In this document: positions 22,330 to 33,355 of the stretch, in pieces | How positions within the stretch are numbered: the first letter of the stretch is position 1 | How the letters are laid out: the number at the start of each line of letters is the position of its first letter | DNA from: Mytilus californianus | Taxonomy: Eukaryota > Mollusca > Bivalvia > Mytilida > Mytilidae | Length of the DNA stretch: 64,000 nt | Direction of reading: 5' to 3' | Assembly (NCBI RefSeq): GCF_021869535.1 | Contig: NW_026262712.1 | Span: 46,172,884-46,236,883, forward strand | The notes under the pieces: generated by a model | Told to the model about the DNA's origin: nothing | Seen by the model: the letters and a program-made list of their open reading frames with translations, nothing else | The model's database searches: none | Made by a program: the position numbers and the translations under genes

Positions 22330-22915
22330 CCGAACCAAGTATGGATTCTGTAACAGAGGAATCAGCTAGACTTTTTTCCGATTCGTTAGCCGGAAATACA
22401 TGGAAAAGCTATTCAAGAGCGAGATCTGTTCTTGCTTCATTCCAACTTCTATATACACTGGATAAAGTATTCCAGTTCCTGTTGAACAGTTAGTACAATT
22501 CATCGCTTATTTATTCTTGAATCATTTATCTCCAGCTACAGTTCGATTATATATAAGTGGCATTTCCTTTTCTCACAAGGCACGTAATTTAGAGGATACT
22601 ACTAAGAATTTTGTTGTATCGAACATGGTTGAAGGTTTACACAGAAATCATCCACAGAGAGACAACAGGACCCCGATAACATTACCATTGTAACGACAGA
22701 TTACAGACGCTCTCCCTAGTACTTGTACATCTACTTACGAATCTTTATTATTTGAATCTTCATTTATTTTGGCATTTTTCGCCATGTTACGTGTTAGTGA
22801 GTTTACGACAAAAATTATTCTGATTCTAGTACCGAAGCACTACAATTGTCGGATGTGGTCTTGTCAGATCGTCAATTAAAGATTAACATTAAGAAAATTA
22901 AAACGGATCAGAAAT
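22330..22915 (+). pseudogene. tyrosine recombinase of the DIRS-like element, truncated
   Basis: Frames give SLAGNTWKSYSRARSVLASF (core-binding domain), LSPATVRLYISGISFSHKAR, NHPQRDNRTPITLPLL and FILAFFAMLRVSEFT, the last holding the first catalytic Arg of the tyrosine-recombinase fold (LLRxSE). Translation breaks at several frameshifts (for example near 22486 and 22690) and ends at KINIKKIKTDQ. There the hairpin at 22907-23043 begins and the second half with the HxxR and Tyr box is absent. It cannot be active. Confidence 0.75.
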
Positions 22916-23043
22916 ATATGAAAGTCTCGTGTGGTGTGTTGGAAAAGTGGAATACAAAGGCGTAAAAGGAGCGAAAATTTGAGGATGAAAATACAGCCGG
23001 GATAGACGGGAACCTTATTGACACTTTCATATATTTCTGATGG
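22907..23043. repeat. inverted-repeat hairpin at the truncated end of the recombinase
   Basis: ATCAGAAATATATGAAAGT (22907-22925) is repeated as its complement ACTTTCATATATTTCTGAT (about 23025-23043), with about 100 bp between. It coincides with the point where recombinase homology stops, so it is either a small inserted MITE or a terminal structure of the element. Confidence 0.6.
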
Positions 23044-23517
23044 TTTCCCCACCTATTTACATAGTTTCAAGCTTAAAAATGTGATCTATTCCAGCGGCAC
23101 TACCTATCACCTTGTGTATAGGAAGTGGACCCCAACTTGAATAACATGTCCATACAAGTGTTCATATTTTCCCCTAAGTACAATGTAAAACAATGAGATT
23201 TACTCCAAAAACTTGATGTTGTTAAGGCTGCAATCTGATACGGGAAAGTTAAATTTTTTCGTTACTTTATTTTTCTAAATAATATCTAGCAATGGTGATT
23301 TAATTTAAAACATTTTGTATAATCGAAAACATATTCATGATTTAGGAGAGAGTGATTTACGCAATGAAATCAAAAAGATAAACTGTGTGAATTTAGAATG
23401 ATATTCTAAACGGAATTTAAACCTTAATAATTTTTTTAGCATATCTTGATTTGAAATTCAAATTTCCTAAAGTCATGAAAAAATGAAACTTTTTGATTTA
23501 TGTAATTATAGATAAAC
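23044..23517. other. non-coding stretch
   Basis: No feature recognised. It forms the left flank of the foldback element. Confidence 0.5.
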
Positions 23518-23525
23518 AGGTTGGT
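23518..23525 (+). repeat. 8-bp target site duplication, left
   Basis: AGGTTGGT, repeated exactly at 27233-27240 on the other side of the foldback element. Confidence 0.9.
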
Positions 23526-24085
23526 ATGGAACGCCACAGCTGTCTTATGTGGAACTCTGATATTACTTTATGTTGTTTTATTATTACTTGATGATATTTT
23601 GTCTTTACTTAATATGGTTTTGACATTACGTAATGATGTTTTGATATAACTCAATATGGAATAGTCATTACTTAATGATATTTCGATATTACACGATATG
23701 GTTTCGTATTGACTTGATATAGTTTTGCCATTACTCAATATGGTTTTGTCATTACTCGATGTGGTTTCACCATTATTTAATGTGGTTGTGTCATTAATCA
23801 ATGTGGTTTTAACAATACTTGATGTGAATGTGATTTAACGTTATGTAGTTGTTTCATTACATGATGTGGTTTTGTTATTTCGTAATGATGATTTGCCTAT
23901 TCTTTATATGGTTTTAACATTACGCAATGATGTTTCAAAATTTGACGATTTTACACTACATGATGTGTTTGTTTCATTATTTGATGTGGTCCTGTCATTC
24001 TTTGATGTGGTTATCCCATTACTTGATGATGTAAAACCACGTGACCAATTCGGAAAAAAATATGTTCTATTTTTAAACAGATTTC
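23526..24085 (+). repeat. foldback left arm of 21-bp subrepeats
   Basis: The arm is a run of diverged 21-bp units of the form TGGTTTTGTCATTACTCGATG, more than 20 copies, after a unique terminus of about 45 bp. Because 21 is divisible by three, the arm keeps open frames of Thr/Ser/Asn-rich or hydrophobic peptides on both strands; these are not proteins. The inner boundary is near TCGGAAAAAAATATGTTCTA (24050). Confidence 0.9.
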
Positions 24086-26671
24086 AATATATCGTTTGTT
24101 TAATGTGCTTTGGATGGGTATCGCTATCCATTGAGTTAAAGTTCAAATTAAAGTTCGAGTGGTTGTTCAGAGTTATTTGGTATGAAAAAGGGGAACGAAA
24201 GACAATAATAAGAAAAAAAGTATTAAAAAGTTTACAGTATTTCGGACATAATTGGGATATCCCCAAACCACTTGGTCCTGTTGTTTTTATCCTAAGTTCT
24301 CAAACGGAAGCAGTATTATTGTAATAAATTTGTAAAATATTCCACGGAACCATGTGTCTCGCCTGATATTGCTGCTGTAAGTGTAAAAGCGTCATGTTGA
24401 TCAGCTGTACATTTATCTATACATTTATCGGTAAAAAAAAATTTTTTAAAAAATGTTTTTTTGTAGATGCTTTTTCTTGAAATTGAGGAATAACTCTTAT
24501 ACAAGTTTTAAAACACTTCATGGAGGTTTACTAATTTATCATGTCAAAACAGTTTAGTTCGGTTTTATTTAACTAAAACAAAACTGTATGGTTTTCAACA
24601 ATGAGCAAAACCCATACCCTATAGTAAGCTATAAAAGGTCCCGAAATGAAAAATGTAAAAAACTAGAAACCTAACGATCTATAGATAGATACATAGATAC
24701 TTTATTCTCTAAAAACTAAATACAAGTTTACAGAGAAACATACAATATAAATACAGATACAATAGTCGAGGTAAACAAATGCAGTATGATATTCTAAAAG
24801 TACAATATTATAATGGCATACATGTTTAGTAACATATATAATGAAAGGTTAAACTCAATAGAAATTAAAAAATGGAGATGGAGACGCCGACGCCACTATC
24901 GACGACGAAATATAGGTTTGTTGTGTCTCACTGCCGCTACATTGATGTTGCAGGCTCGACACAAATCAAAAGACTTGAACTTTATTGTTAACAAATGAAA
25001 CACTTCAAATCAACTCACTCTGAAGTTACAGGGAAACGGGGGGAGGGGGCTCGGACTAAGCGACAAAGCATCAATACTATAAAATAAGAATTCTCCGATT
25101 TTTTTTTTAGCGTAAATGATCATTTGAACTTATACGAGTATCAATCTTTTATTTGTAATCAATTGAATTCCCTGATCTACCTCGCACTAATTGAAAAATA
25201 AACTTTTTGGAATATTTGTTTCACATGTGACGACGAACATGTTCCAGTGGTCGTAACTATAATACCGTCATCTTTTCCTTGAATGTAAACTACCAAATAA
25301 AACCAAAATCACTGGGTTTGTACTTTCTCGAATAACACGACGGGTGCCTTTCTGGAGCATCCGAGATCAACCCGATGGATTTATATTACCCAGTCATACC
25401 GATCTATTGAATCAGCCAAATAAAACTGAAAGTTGGGGGGCATATTGTTTTACCCCTATCCGTCCGTCCGTCCGTCTGTCCGTCCCATTATGGGTATATA
25501 GTTATTCCGCATAACTCCTCCTACAGTTTGAATCCTAGGAAGTTTTCTCTTTACTGTCTGTTTGTACATATATTGAAGGTGTGCATGTGGTCAGGGTTTA
25601 ATGGTTATTAATATTTGCTCTTTTGGGAGATAGTTGAACTTTGTAATTTTTTGGGAAATTTACTTGCATAAGAAGAGCGTTTCTAGATAACTTCTCCTAC
25701 AGTTTGAATGCTAGGAAGTTTTCACTCTGCTGGCTGTTTGTACATATATTGAAGGTGTGCATGTGGTCAGGGTTTTTATTTTTATTATCGTTTGCTCTTT
25801 TGGGAGATAATTGAACTTTTTTGGTAATTTTTGGGGTATAAGCGGTTAAATGAGTTGAGTGCGGGGGCATCACTTTGTCTAGTTTACATTTTTTCTCGTG
25901 TTGTGCTGTTACACAACTGTAACAGTCCGATGTAAGGTTAGGATTTAGCGCTCACATACATGTTGAACTCCGCCACGTGCACTTTCTTTATGTACCTTCC
26001 CAAAGTCAGGAGCATGAAGTTCAATTGTTGTCGTTGTATAAATGTGTGTCATTTTTTTTTTTGTAGATTGTTTATTTATAAATAAGACCGTTTGTTTTTT
26101 CGTTTGAATTTTTTCACATGGTGCATGGTGGGCTTTTATAGCTGACTATACGGTGTGTTGAAGGCTGTACGGTTGCCTATATATGATTTCTTACATCCAT
26201 TGCATTTAAACTCTGGTGGATAGTTGTCTCATTGTCAATCACACCACATCTAGCTTTATTTCAACTTCTATGTTGCGTTTTGTATACTGTAACATTGTTT
26301 ATCTTTTGTACGCATACCCCAGAGCCCTCTTTTCGGAAGCCCGAGCAAAAGTCCTTGTTCCGCGATAGAAAATTTAATTACGAACTCATATAAGATAGCT
26401 CGAATTTCAACTCATAATCTTAATTAATCTAAATGAAGTTCGAATCTTACTCAAACTCTACCTCAAAAAGTGACTCAAATTTAATGTAACTAGAACTCTA
26501 CCTTTAAATGTGACTCAAACTCGAAGTTCAACTCGAAACTCAATGCTAACTAAAACTTTAATTCTAATAATGACTTGAATTCGAAATCGAAGACTAACTC
26601 AAAGTTTAACTCAAACAGTAACCCAAACTCTAATTCGATGGATGGCTACACTCATCCAAGGCACATACAAC
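24086..26671. repeat. foldback interior: nested repeats, no transposase
   Basis: Contents in order: 24595-24680 family D fragment; 24680-24800 short AT-rich GATA-type repeats; 25210-25390 diverged family C; 25452-25486 a (CCGT)n microsatellite; 25500-25865 two direct copies, 177 bp apart, of a block with TCCTACAGTTTGAAT and ATATTGAAGGTGTGCATGTG; 26110-26255 family D on the minus strand; 26370-26640 cryptic tandem sequence rich in AACTCAAACTC-like words. No DDE-type protein signature was found in any frame. Confidence 0.75.
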
Positions 26672-27232
26672 ATGGAAATCTATCTAAAAATAGAACAGGT
26701 TTTTCCGAATTGGTCACGTGATATTTCCTCATCAAGTAATGGGATAACCACATCAAAGAATGACAGGACCATATCAAATAATGAAACAAACACATCATAT
26801 AGTTTAAAATCGTCAAATTTTGAAACATCATTACGTAATGTTAAAACCATATAAAGAATAGGCAAATCATCATTACAAAATAACAAAACCACATCATGTA
26901 ATGAAACAACTACATAACGTTAAGTCACATTCACATCAAGTAATGGTAAAACCACATTGATTAATGACACAACCACATTAAATAATGGTGAAACCACATC
27001 GAGTAATGAAAAACCCATATTGAGTAATGACAAAACTATATCAAGTCAATACGAAACCATATCGTGTAATATCGAAATATCATTAAGTAATGACTATCCC
27101 ATATTGAGTTATATCAAAACATCATTACGTAATGTCAAAACCATATTAAGTAAAGACAAAATATCATCAAGTAATAATAAAACAACATAAAGTAATATCA
27201 GAGTTCCACATAAGACAGCTGTGGCGTTCCAT
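26672..27232 (-). repeat. foldback right arm of 21-bp subrepeats
   Basis: Inverted copy of the left arm with small unit differences (for example TCATATAGTTTAAAATCG here against CATGTAGTGTAAAATCG in complement on the left). It ends GGCGTTCCAT directly before the target duplication. Confidence 0.9.
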
Positions 27233-27240
27233 AGGTTGGT
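27233..27240 (+). repeat. 8-bp target site duplication, right
   Basis: AGGTTGGT, identical to 23518-23525. Confidence 0.9.
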
Positions 27241-29183
27241 ATCTAATTACTAGTAATTGCAAACATTGTTCTCAAATTATTTTTATAATTAAGGTCATAT
27301 ATAGAAAATAACTTATCATTTAAGGTCTTATATTTATCTGGAAGCTAGATTTCGCCGTTAACATTTCCAATCATTTACGCAATCGATAAACAATTCATGA
27401 ACATTGGCAATCTTGATCAACATGAAGGAAATCTTATACATAAATGCATCGTGACTAGTATTCTATTTTATTGGATTAAAAGGTAAAACGGGTGCAATAT
27501 AAAATATGATATAGATGTTTACACTATGACATGACAGTGTTTGACGTAACATGCGTACTGAACATGCTGAAGGTAAACGTTTTACCCAACTTAAAGAATT
27601 CAACTTGAACTGTATTACAAATCAGGTTTTGAACTAGATTTTAATCTACAGATGAGCTAATGCCTTAAGTTGCATTTCCACTTGAAAGTTTTTTTCCGAA
27701 TTAAATTCGAATTTATAGGTTTAAGGAATGAACAAAAACATTAGAGCAAATGCAAATATATAGTACACAATATAAACAATAAAAAATAATTCCATCTTAT
27801 AGTGTAAATGTCAGCAAGTCTAAGTTGATATATTTTCGTTAGTCCAAAGTTGGTATAATACTCAGTAAAAGATTAAACGTTTATACTATTCACATTAATA
27901 CAGTCTTTCAGGAACATCGATCTTAGTCCAGCTTCAAAACATATATTTATGTTTCCATGCTTTATTATCTTAATCCAGATTCCTTTACATATTCAACTAA
28001 GGCAGACTGACAGAGTATCTAGATTTCCTGCTTACAAATTTACATGAAGTGAGTTCCAGTTATATCCGTATCTTGTGATATTAAATATAATTGTCCTCTC
28101 TGGTATATTTAACATACCTGCTTTGAAATATTCAAAAATGCACTATCAAAGTTGTAAGCCTGTTTACAAAAGAGAGATATTCTGAAAGGTCATTGACGTA
28201 TCAAATGTGAACAGTGCCAGTCTTGTAAACATAGTAATAAAAAGATTTAAAAAAAACATGATAATGTATCGAAATCTCAAACTATCGAACAGATTTTTCA
28301 CATTTTGAAATTTTGACTTTTAAACTTAGGCATAAAAGAAATTGAAATAAAGAGACGCTTTATTCACATCTGCTAAATGTTTGAATTTCAAAATTATTAT
28401 TAAGTTTGTAGTTTTTGTTTTGTTTTCAAAACATTGTCAGAATCAGAACGTTGGTGAAACTAACTGGTCAATTTATGAAGCTATATAACATATTTTCAGT
28501 CATAAAAAAAAACAAAACAACTTGTGGAAATTAAAAAGTACAATGCAAACCGTAAGAATAGTTTTTTTTGGCAAAAGCAATAATTCTGAATGCGTAAAGA
28601 AACCTGAGGCATTTTTTTAAAACAAGATTGCCAAAATATCAAATATAATAATTATGACTAAGATTTCAAAATTTCATATACTGAGCCATATTTTGAAAGA
28701 TAAAGGGGCAATTTTTGTTGTATTTGTTGTTAAAGTAAGAAAGTTGGTTAAACCTACTTGTCTATTGAAAAGTCAATTTAACCAAATCATCGGAACAGCA
28801 GTAAATAATAAATTCCTACATAATTATGTTTTTGGTCATGATGTCCATCTTTTTAATTTTTTGGATAATTACTCACAGATTGCCAAACTCTATATAATTG
28901 AACCATGTTTAGAAGACATTTTTATCAATTGATTTTAGCTGCTCAAAAACAAAAATATATTTTCAAAAGTAAAAATAACCTAGTGAAATGCCAAAGGAAG
29001 CCATAGCATTCATAATTTTTCTTGCAAAACGGGTTAATTAATGAGATATACCTTAGTGATAATGTTTTGGCTTGTCAAAGGATTTATTTAATTTTTCGAA
29101 GCTTCATCTGTCTTGGAGAATGTTCGCTCCTGTGTTTCATAATAGCAAGGCTTTTAAAAGAACTTATGCATTGATAATATATA
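27241..29183. other. non-coding stretch, ancient duplicate of the 16.4-16.7 kb region
   Basis: No gene. The piece at 28255-28395 is a diverged match to 16480-16700, in the same relative position downstream of a PTB exon, supporting an old segmental duplication. The open frame at 28654-28932 shows no domain and lies in AT-rich sequence. Confidence 0.45.
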
Positions 29184-29990
29184 TACTGACCGACATTAGA
29201 AACGCAACACCAGATTATTCTTTTTATTTCCCATTTTCAAATATGCAATTTTTGTTAAACAAATGTATAAACATAAATTTCATCCATTAATTCATTGTCT
29301 AAAACCCCATTACAGTGTTTTGGCAATCATGCGGTTTAAACTGTATAGCTTTAAATGATTTTCTGTAGTCGATTTTTTGGCATTTCAGTTTATAGGAAAC
29401 ATTTTTGGGATGAATCTGTCTGCCATGGCAATTGGCGATTTGATTAACAGTTGACGTTGCGACCGTAAACATGTCTTGCAAATGACGTTGCGTAATCAAA
29501 TTCTATTGACGTAGTGTGGTCACTGCATATTGGTCTGGTCATTGATCCTCATCAACAAATCCCGTCTACCTATATCGTTGTTGGAAGAACGGTAAGACGA
29601 GTTTCTGACGTCAAATTTTCTGGTGACAGCACGTTCACGTTTTTCTGTCTGCAATATTATTAAGGGCTGATTCAGATTTTCGTTGCTCAGTCTCGACAAT
29701 ATCGAGATGCAACATTTTTAAACTGACTCAAGTGTGTGTATGGATTGAAAAAAATGTTTTACGAAGAAAAAAAGCCTTACAAAAATCATTTATGAGTTTC
29801 AAATTTCGCATTAATAAACTCGTGCTACTTTGCTAATCCGGTATGTTCAATAACCTCAGATAAGGCAGATACTGAATTTTTCTGAACAGAAAGAAGTATG
29901 GTAAGCATGATTGGAGTTATTTGAGGATCAATCATGATCTGGTTAAAAAAATCAACAAAATGTGTGTTGCGTTTTTAAAGTCCGTCAGTA
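29184..29990 (-). mobile_element. 807-bp internally deleted Tc1-like transposon
   Basis: Terminal inverted repeats TACTGACCGACATTAGAAAC and its near complement (GTTTTTAAAGTCCGTCAGTA at the right) are flanked by TA on both sides (29182-29183, 29991-29992), as for the Tc1/mariner superfamily. The minus strand holds a transposase N-terminal relic: ITQRHLQDMFTVATSTVNQI and HGRQIHPKNVSYKLK (29499-29380) correspond to the R..HLR.RF..A..TA..I..RHGR.I...TVRNRL helix-turn-helix segment. The DDE catalytic half is missing. Confidence 0.85.
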
Positions 29991-29992
29991 TA

Positions 29993-30359
29993 AATAGCTG
30001 AACTATAAAAGCAGAAAAAAATTATAGGTCCATGTCCTTGTTTCTGAGATATAATTAATTGAAAATTTTGCAGGAAATGATTCTCTCTAGAGTTTTCATG
30101 CATCTAACATTGGAACCTATTTTCCTTCAAAAACTATCAAAAAATAAGAAGTATTTTATAAGATTTTCAAAAAAGGCTTTTAAAATGATATGTAACAAAA
30201 AAATGAATAGAAAAGTAGGGTTAGCGTGCAAAAAATTTATTGGCACTACATAGTTAACACCAGAAGATTCCGAATGTTTGACAAAGAGTCAAAAACAAGA
30301 GTAGCAAACATCCTGAAAGACATTATTTTGTTTTAGATTTTAATCCTTACCCTCGAAAT
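29993..30359. other. 3-prime flank of the PTB exon
   Basis: Non-coding, with no clear AATAAA on the minus strand immediately after the stop. Contains no recognised element. Confidence 0.4.
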
Positions 30360-30685
30360 TCAATGTTTTACCTTTGATTTCATCCCTTCCATAATGGTTT
30401 GTGCAATGCGGGAAATTTGATCTGGTTCATCCTTTGAACTACACAACAAAACGACAGTACCTTCACCTAAAACATTCCTTCTCCCTACAGTGATTTCAAA
30501 TTCATTTTTAATTCCTCTTTTTCCAAATTTTCGTACTATTTTAAATGCCCAACAGCATTTTGTTGTCTTTTTCTCAATGTCTTCTAATATAAAACCACTT
30601 GGCGTAATGCACAGCCTGTATTGCCCATTTAATCCAAATTTCAAGGCATCATGCGCTGGTTTCACAGTTACAATGAAACAAGAAT
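30360..30685 (-). CDS. IRS-type PTB-like domain, terminal exon of B-box gene copy 1
   Basis: Begins after a textbook acceptor (TTGTCTTTCATTTCAG|AT) in phase 1 and ends at a TGA (30362-30360) after 107 codons. The protein runs DSCFIVTVKP, GQYRLCITPSGFILED, CCWAFKIVRKFGK, FEITVGRRNVLGEG, VVLLCSSKDEPDQI and a C-terminal helix. The order Y.L.v...gi.L.D, W.f..iRkfG, F.i..GRR...G.G...f, then a helix is that of the IRS/DOK PTB fold. The Arg residues in VRKFG and GRR fall where DOK proteins bind phosphotyrosine. It pairs with the B-box exon at 34974-34020: donor and acceptor are both phase 1 and the joined codon is GAT. Paralogues lie at 58462-58137 (same 326 nt) and 17718-17480. Domain call by motif, not by search. 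Confidence 0.75.
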
Positions 30686-31009
30686 CTGAAATGAAAGACA
30701 AGTAATCTGCAGTGCAATTCCATGAAAGTAAAGGTACATTTGAAATAAACAATCGTTATTATTATGTAACAGAGTGATTTTTGTGACTATTTTGTATAAT
30801 GTAAAAATCATCTATTTAATACCTATATTTATGGTAACAGTTTACATATTATGAATATTAAATTTGAGTCAAAACTATTACTTTTAGATAAATTTTCTGC
30901 ATAGTAATATGCATTTTATTTTTTTTAATGTTAATGTTATCCCTTACCATCCATATATTACAATACTTCATGTTCAAATGCCAGTTTTTATTTAAGATAT
31001 AATTCATGC

Positions 31010-31190
31010 AAGCCATAGATTTGTTGGAAATTTTCACACAGGCCTGGGGGCGTTATATTTGAGTTTTATCTCGAGCGTCAGCGAGGGATAATATTTATGA
31101 ACATTACTGCCCAGGCCAAGTGAAAATTATAACATATTGATTGTTTGCATGACATTGAATTATTTCGATTCTTATAGGACAAATACGGTA
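31010..31190. repeat. hairpin MITE, same family as 55145-55355
   Basis: Inverted sequences around AATTCATGCAAGCCATAGATTTG and GACATTGAATTATTTCGATTC flank a core with TCGAGCGTCAGCGAGGGATA. The outer right end (TTTCGATTCTTATAGGACAA..TACGGTAA) is the complement of the left end of the 55 kb copy. Its own arms are degraded compared with the 55 kb copy. Confidence 0.65.
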
Positions 31191-32139
31191 AATTGAAAAA
31201 CTGAAGCGAAGGTAAGATTGCTGTGTGTATGGCTGTTCTATTTTACCCCTGTAAGATTAAAGATACACATATAAGATAAATCCTAGGCTTTCATGAATTA
31301 TGTCTGAAATGACCACTACTAAAATGTGTTCAATCTTTATAATTTTTTACCAAAAATAGTTTTTTTTTCATTGGCTACTTTTTACTGTCAAATCCACAGT
31401 TGACATGTCGTAACTAATGAGTGAACCGCAATGTTGACTTGGTTAAATCCTTGAATGTGCGAATGATGCAATAAAATAGAAATGAAACAACACCTACCTA
31501 AAAACTCCATTTTAATTCGATATTTTTCCGTATTTGGAGCGTACTCGTAATAGAATAATTTTCAGCTTGAGAGTTTTCATTCGTATGACGCAATATTTTG
31601 ACATGACATTAATTGCGCCAAGATCACGCATGAAATTTTGCAGGTTTTATTTTAATTTGATTATATACATTTTTAGAGATCTTATGCATGAAATCTTTTT
31701 ATTATGCATTATAACGAGAATATTGGTTTTGTAGTTTCTTTTTCAATTTCAAATAGAACACAACGAAATCCACATAGCGTTTGCACATAGGTTACGATAC
31801 ATCTCGATTTACATGGGAGGTAATAGTAACAGTCACTAATATGTATAGTTTTGATTTTCAAAGAAGCACGTCATACTAGAATAATGGTTAGTCTATGGAA
31901 AGGTAGATACTATGAACTTTAGAGCGAGGGGTTCTGTTCCGTGCTCTTAATTTCATAGTAGAAAATTTTTCCTTGACTTTTCAATTTAGCAGATATTTAC
32001 AACCTGAGTAATCTTTTTATTAGTTTATTAATAGTTGTTTGTAAAATGGAGTTCATTAATGTAGTTTAATGATTTCCTTGATAGAGGATTGCTGCTCACA
32101 AGGAAGCTATTAAACCAAGAGTTCCAAATGGTGAAGTTG

Positions 32140-32545
32140 AAGTCATCCTTTTCGTAAATTTTACGGTCGCCATCACGAGTTGGTTGACCGTTATGGAATA
32201 ACCGTTTCACAGATGATATCGGATATGTTCCTTATGTCGTAACTACAATACCCTTCCCTTTTCACGAATGTGACCTACCGAATTAGACTACTTACCAGAT
32301 TTGTAATAACATAAGCAACACGACGGGTGCCACAGGTGGAGCAGGATCTGCTTACCCTTCCGGAGCACCTGAGATCACCCCCAGTTTTTGGTGGGGTTCG
32401 TGTTGCTTAGTCTTAAGTTTTCTATGTTGTGTCATCTGTACTATTATTTGTCTGTTTGTCTTTTTATTTTTGGCCATGGCGTTGTCAGTTTGTTTTCGAT
32501 CTATGAGTTTGACTGTCCCTCTGGTATCTTTCGTCCCTCTTTTAA
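32140..32545 (+). repeat. family C, copy 2 (longest)
   Basis: Contains TTACGGTCGCCATCACGAGT, GGTGGAGCAGGATCTGCTTA, CCCAGTTTTTGGTGGGGTTC and ATGAGTTTGACTGTCCCTCT, and sits in the intron of gene copy 1. The small open frames here are by-products. Confidence 0.8.
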
Positions 32546-33199
32546 TGCTTTGTAAATTTACTCACGAGTGTCATGGCTATAATATTTGTTCAATTTGTGA
32601 CGATGTATTACTAGGTCATGAGTTTATTAAAACAACAAACATGAGTTGGAAGCTTTACGACCTTCAAGCCAATCTCAAATAAAAAAGATGTGATTATAAA
32701 AGGTATTTGACTCAAGAATAGTAGATGCTAGTGTAAGTATGTATTTTGAAATACATATATCATGTAGATAGCTATGTTCTTTGCTAATCTATTATACTTT
32801 AATCTACTAATCTAAGTTTTGTAAGCAAGTTTTAATTCGCCAAATATATATATAATACTGTAAAAAGCCTCATTCAAAGAATTGATTCTATTGATTCTTC
32901 AAAAACGAAATTTTTTCTTGCGGGTCTTTATGAATCACCTATTCGTAGTCAATCGCAGGCATCCGTAGAGAACTCGATAGTATCCATTGGTAACTCGCTC
33001 TTAGGGATCCGTGAAAGGAAAGGCAAGTTTTAAAATGCAAAAAATCTTCTGGCAACTATCCACCTATCTTTCCATAAAAACTCGTAACAATTCACAAGTA
33101 TCCTAAACCTCGAGCAAAAACACGTAATCATCCTTAAACTGTTTGCAAGAATCCGTGAACAAATTCTTCCTTTTTTATGCTTTGTTAATGTAATTTTAT

Positions 33200-33355
33200 G
33201 GTGGGGTTCGTGTTGCTTAGTCTTTAGTTTTCTATGTTGTGTCATCTGTACTATTATTTGTCTGTTTGTCTTTTTATTTTTGGCCATGGCGTTGTCAGTT
33301 TGTTTTCGATCTATGAGTTTGAATGTCCCTCTGGTATCTCTCGTCCCTCTTTTAA
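33200..33355 (+). repeat. family C right-end copy
   Basis: Near-identical repeat of 32393-32545 (GGTGGGGTTCGTGTTGCTTA through CCCTCTGGTATC), 810 bp further along in the same intron and orientation; a local duplication or a second insertion. Confidence 0.85.

Larger units (their letters stand above)
20867..22920 (+). mobile_element. DIRS-like tyrosine-recombinase retrotransposon, internally deleted
   Basis: Plus-strand order: intact gag-like ORF (20867-21706), a sliver of RT (GRVAGPFKF.PIPSLRISPFGLVP, 21992-22070), an RNase H piece (LFHIDNEGAVHI..NKK, 22200-22300) and a tyrosine recombinase (22330-22915). This domain set and order is that of DIRS-superfamily elements, which integrate with a tyrosine recombinase instead of a DDE integrase. 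The RT palm is deleted. Split direct or inverted terminal repeats were not identified. Confidence 0.75.
23526..27232. mobile_element. 3.7-kb foldback DNA transposon with subrepeated inverted arms
   Basis: The ends are ATGGAACGCCACAGCTGTCT and its exact complement, flanked by identical AGGTTGGT octamers. The arms (about 23526-24085 and 26672-27232) are inverted copies made largely of tandem 21-bp units. The interior (24086-26671) holds only other repeats and no transposase, so the element is non-autonomous. An 8-bp duplication fits hAT or P-superfamily transposases; Galileo-type foldback elements of the P superfamily have the same arm architecture. Superfamily assignment is open. Confidence 0.9.

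Noticed and set aside
23526-24060. CRISPR-like short repeats (21-bp units; also the 63-bp units at 3251)
   Set aside because: No unique spacers between conserved repeats, no cas genes, and the genome is animal.
23568-24324. Asn/Ser/Thr-rich or hydrophobic ORFs, mirrored at 26642-27190
   Set aside because: Produced by 21-bp subrepeats in the foldback arms. The same peptides appear on opposite strands in both arms.
28654-28932. 92-residue ORF
   Set aside because: No domain or compositional support. It lies in duplicated non-coding sequence.
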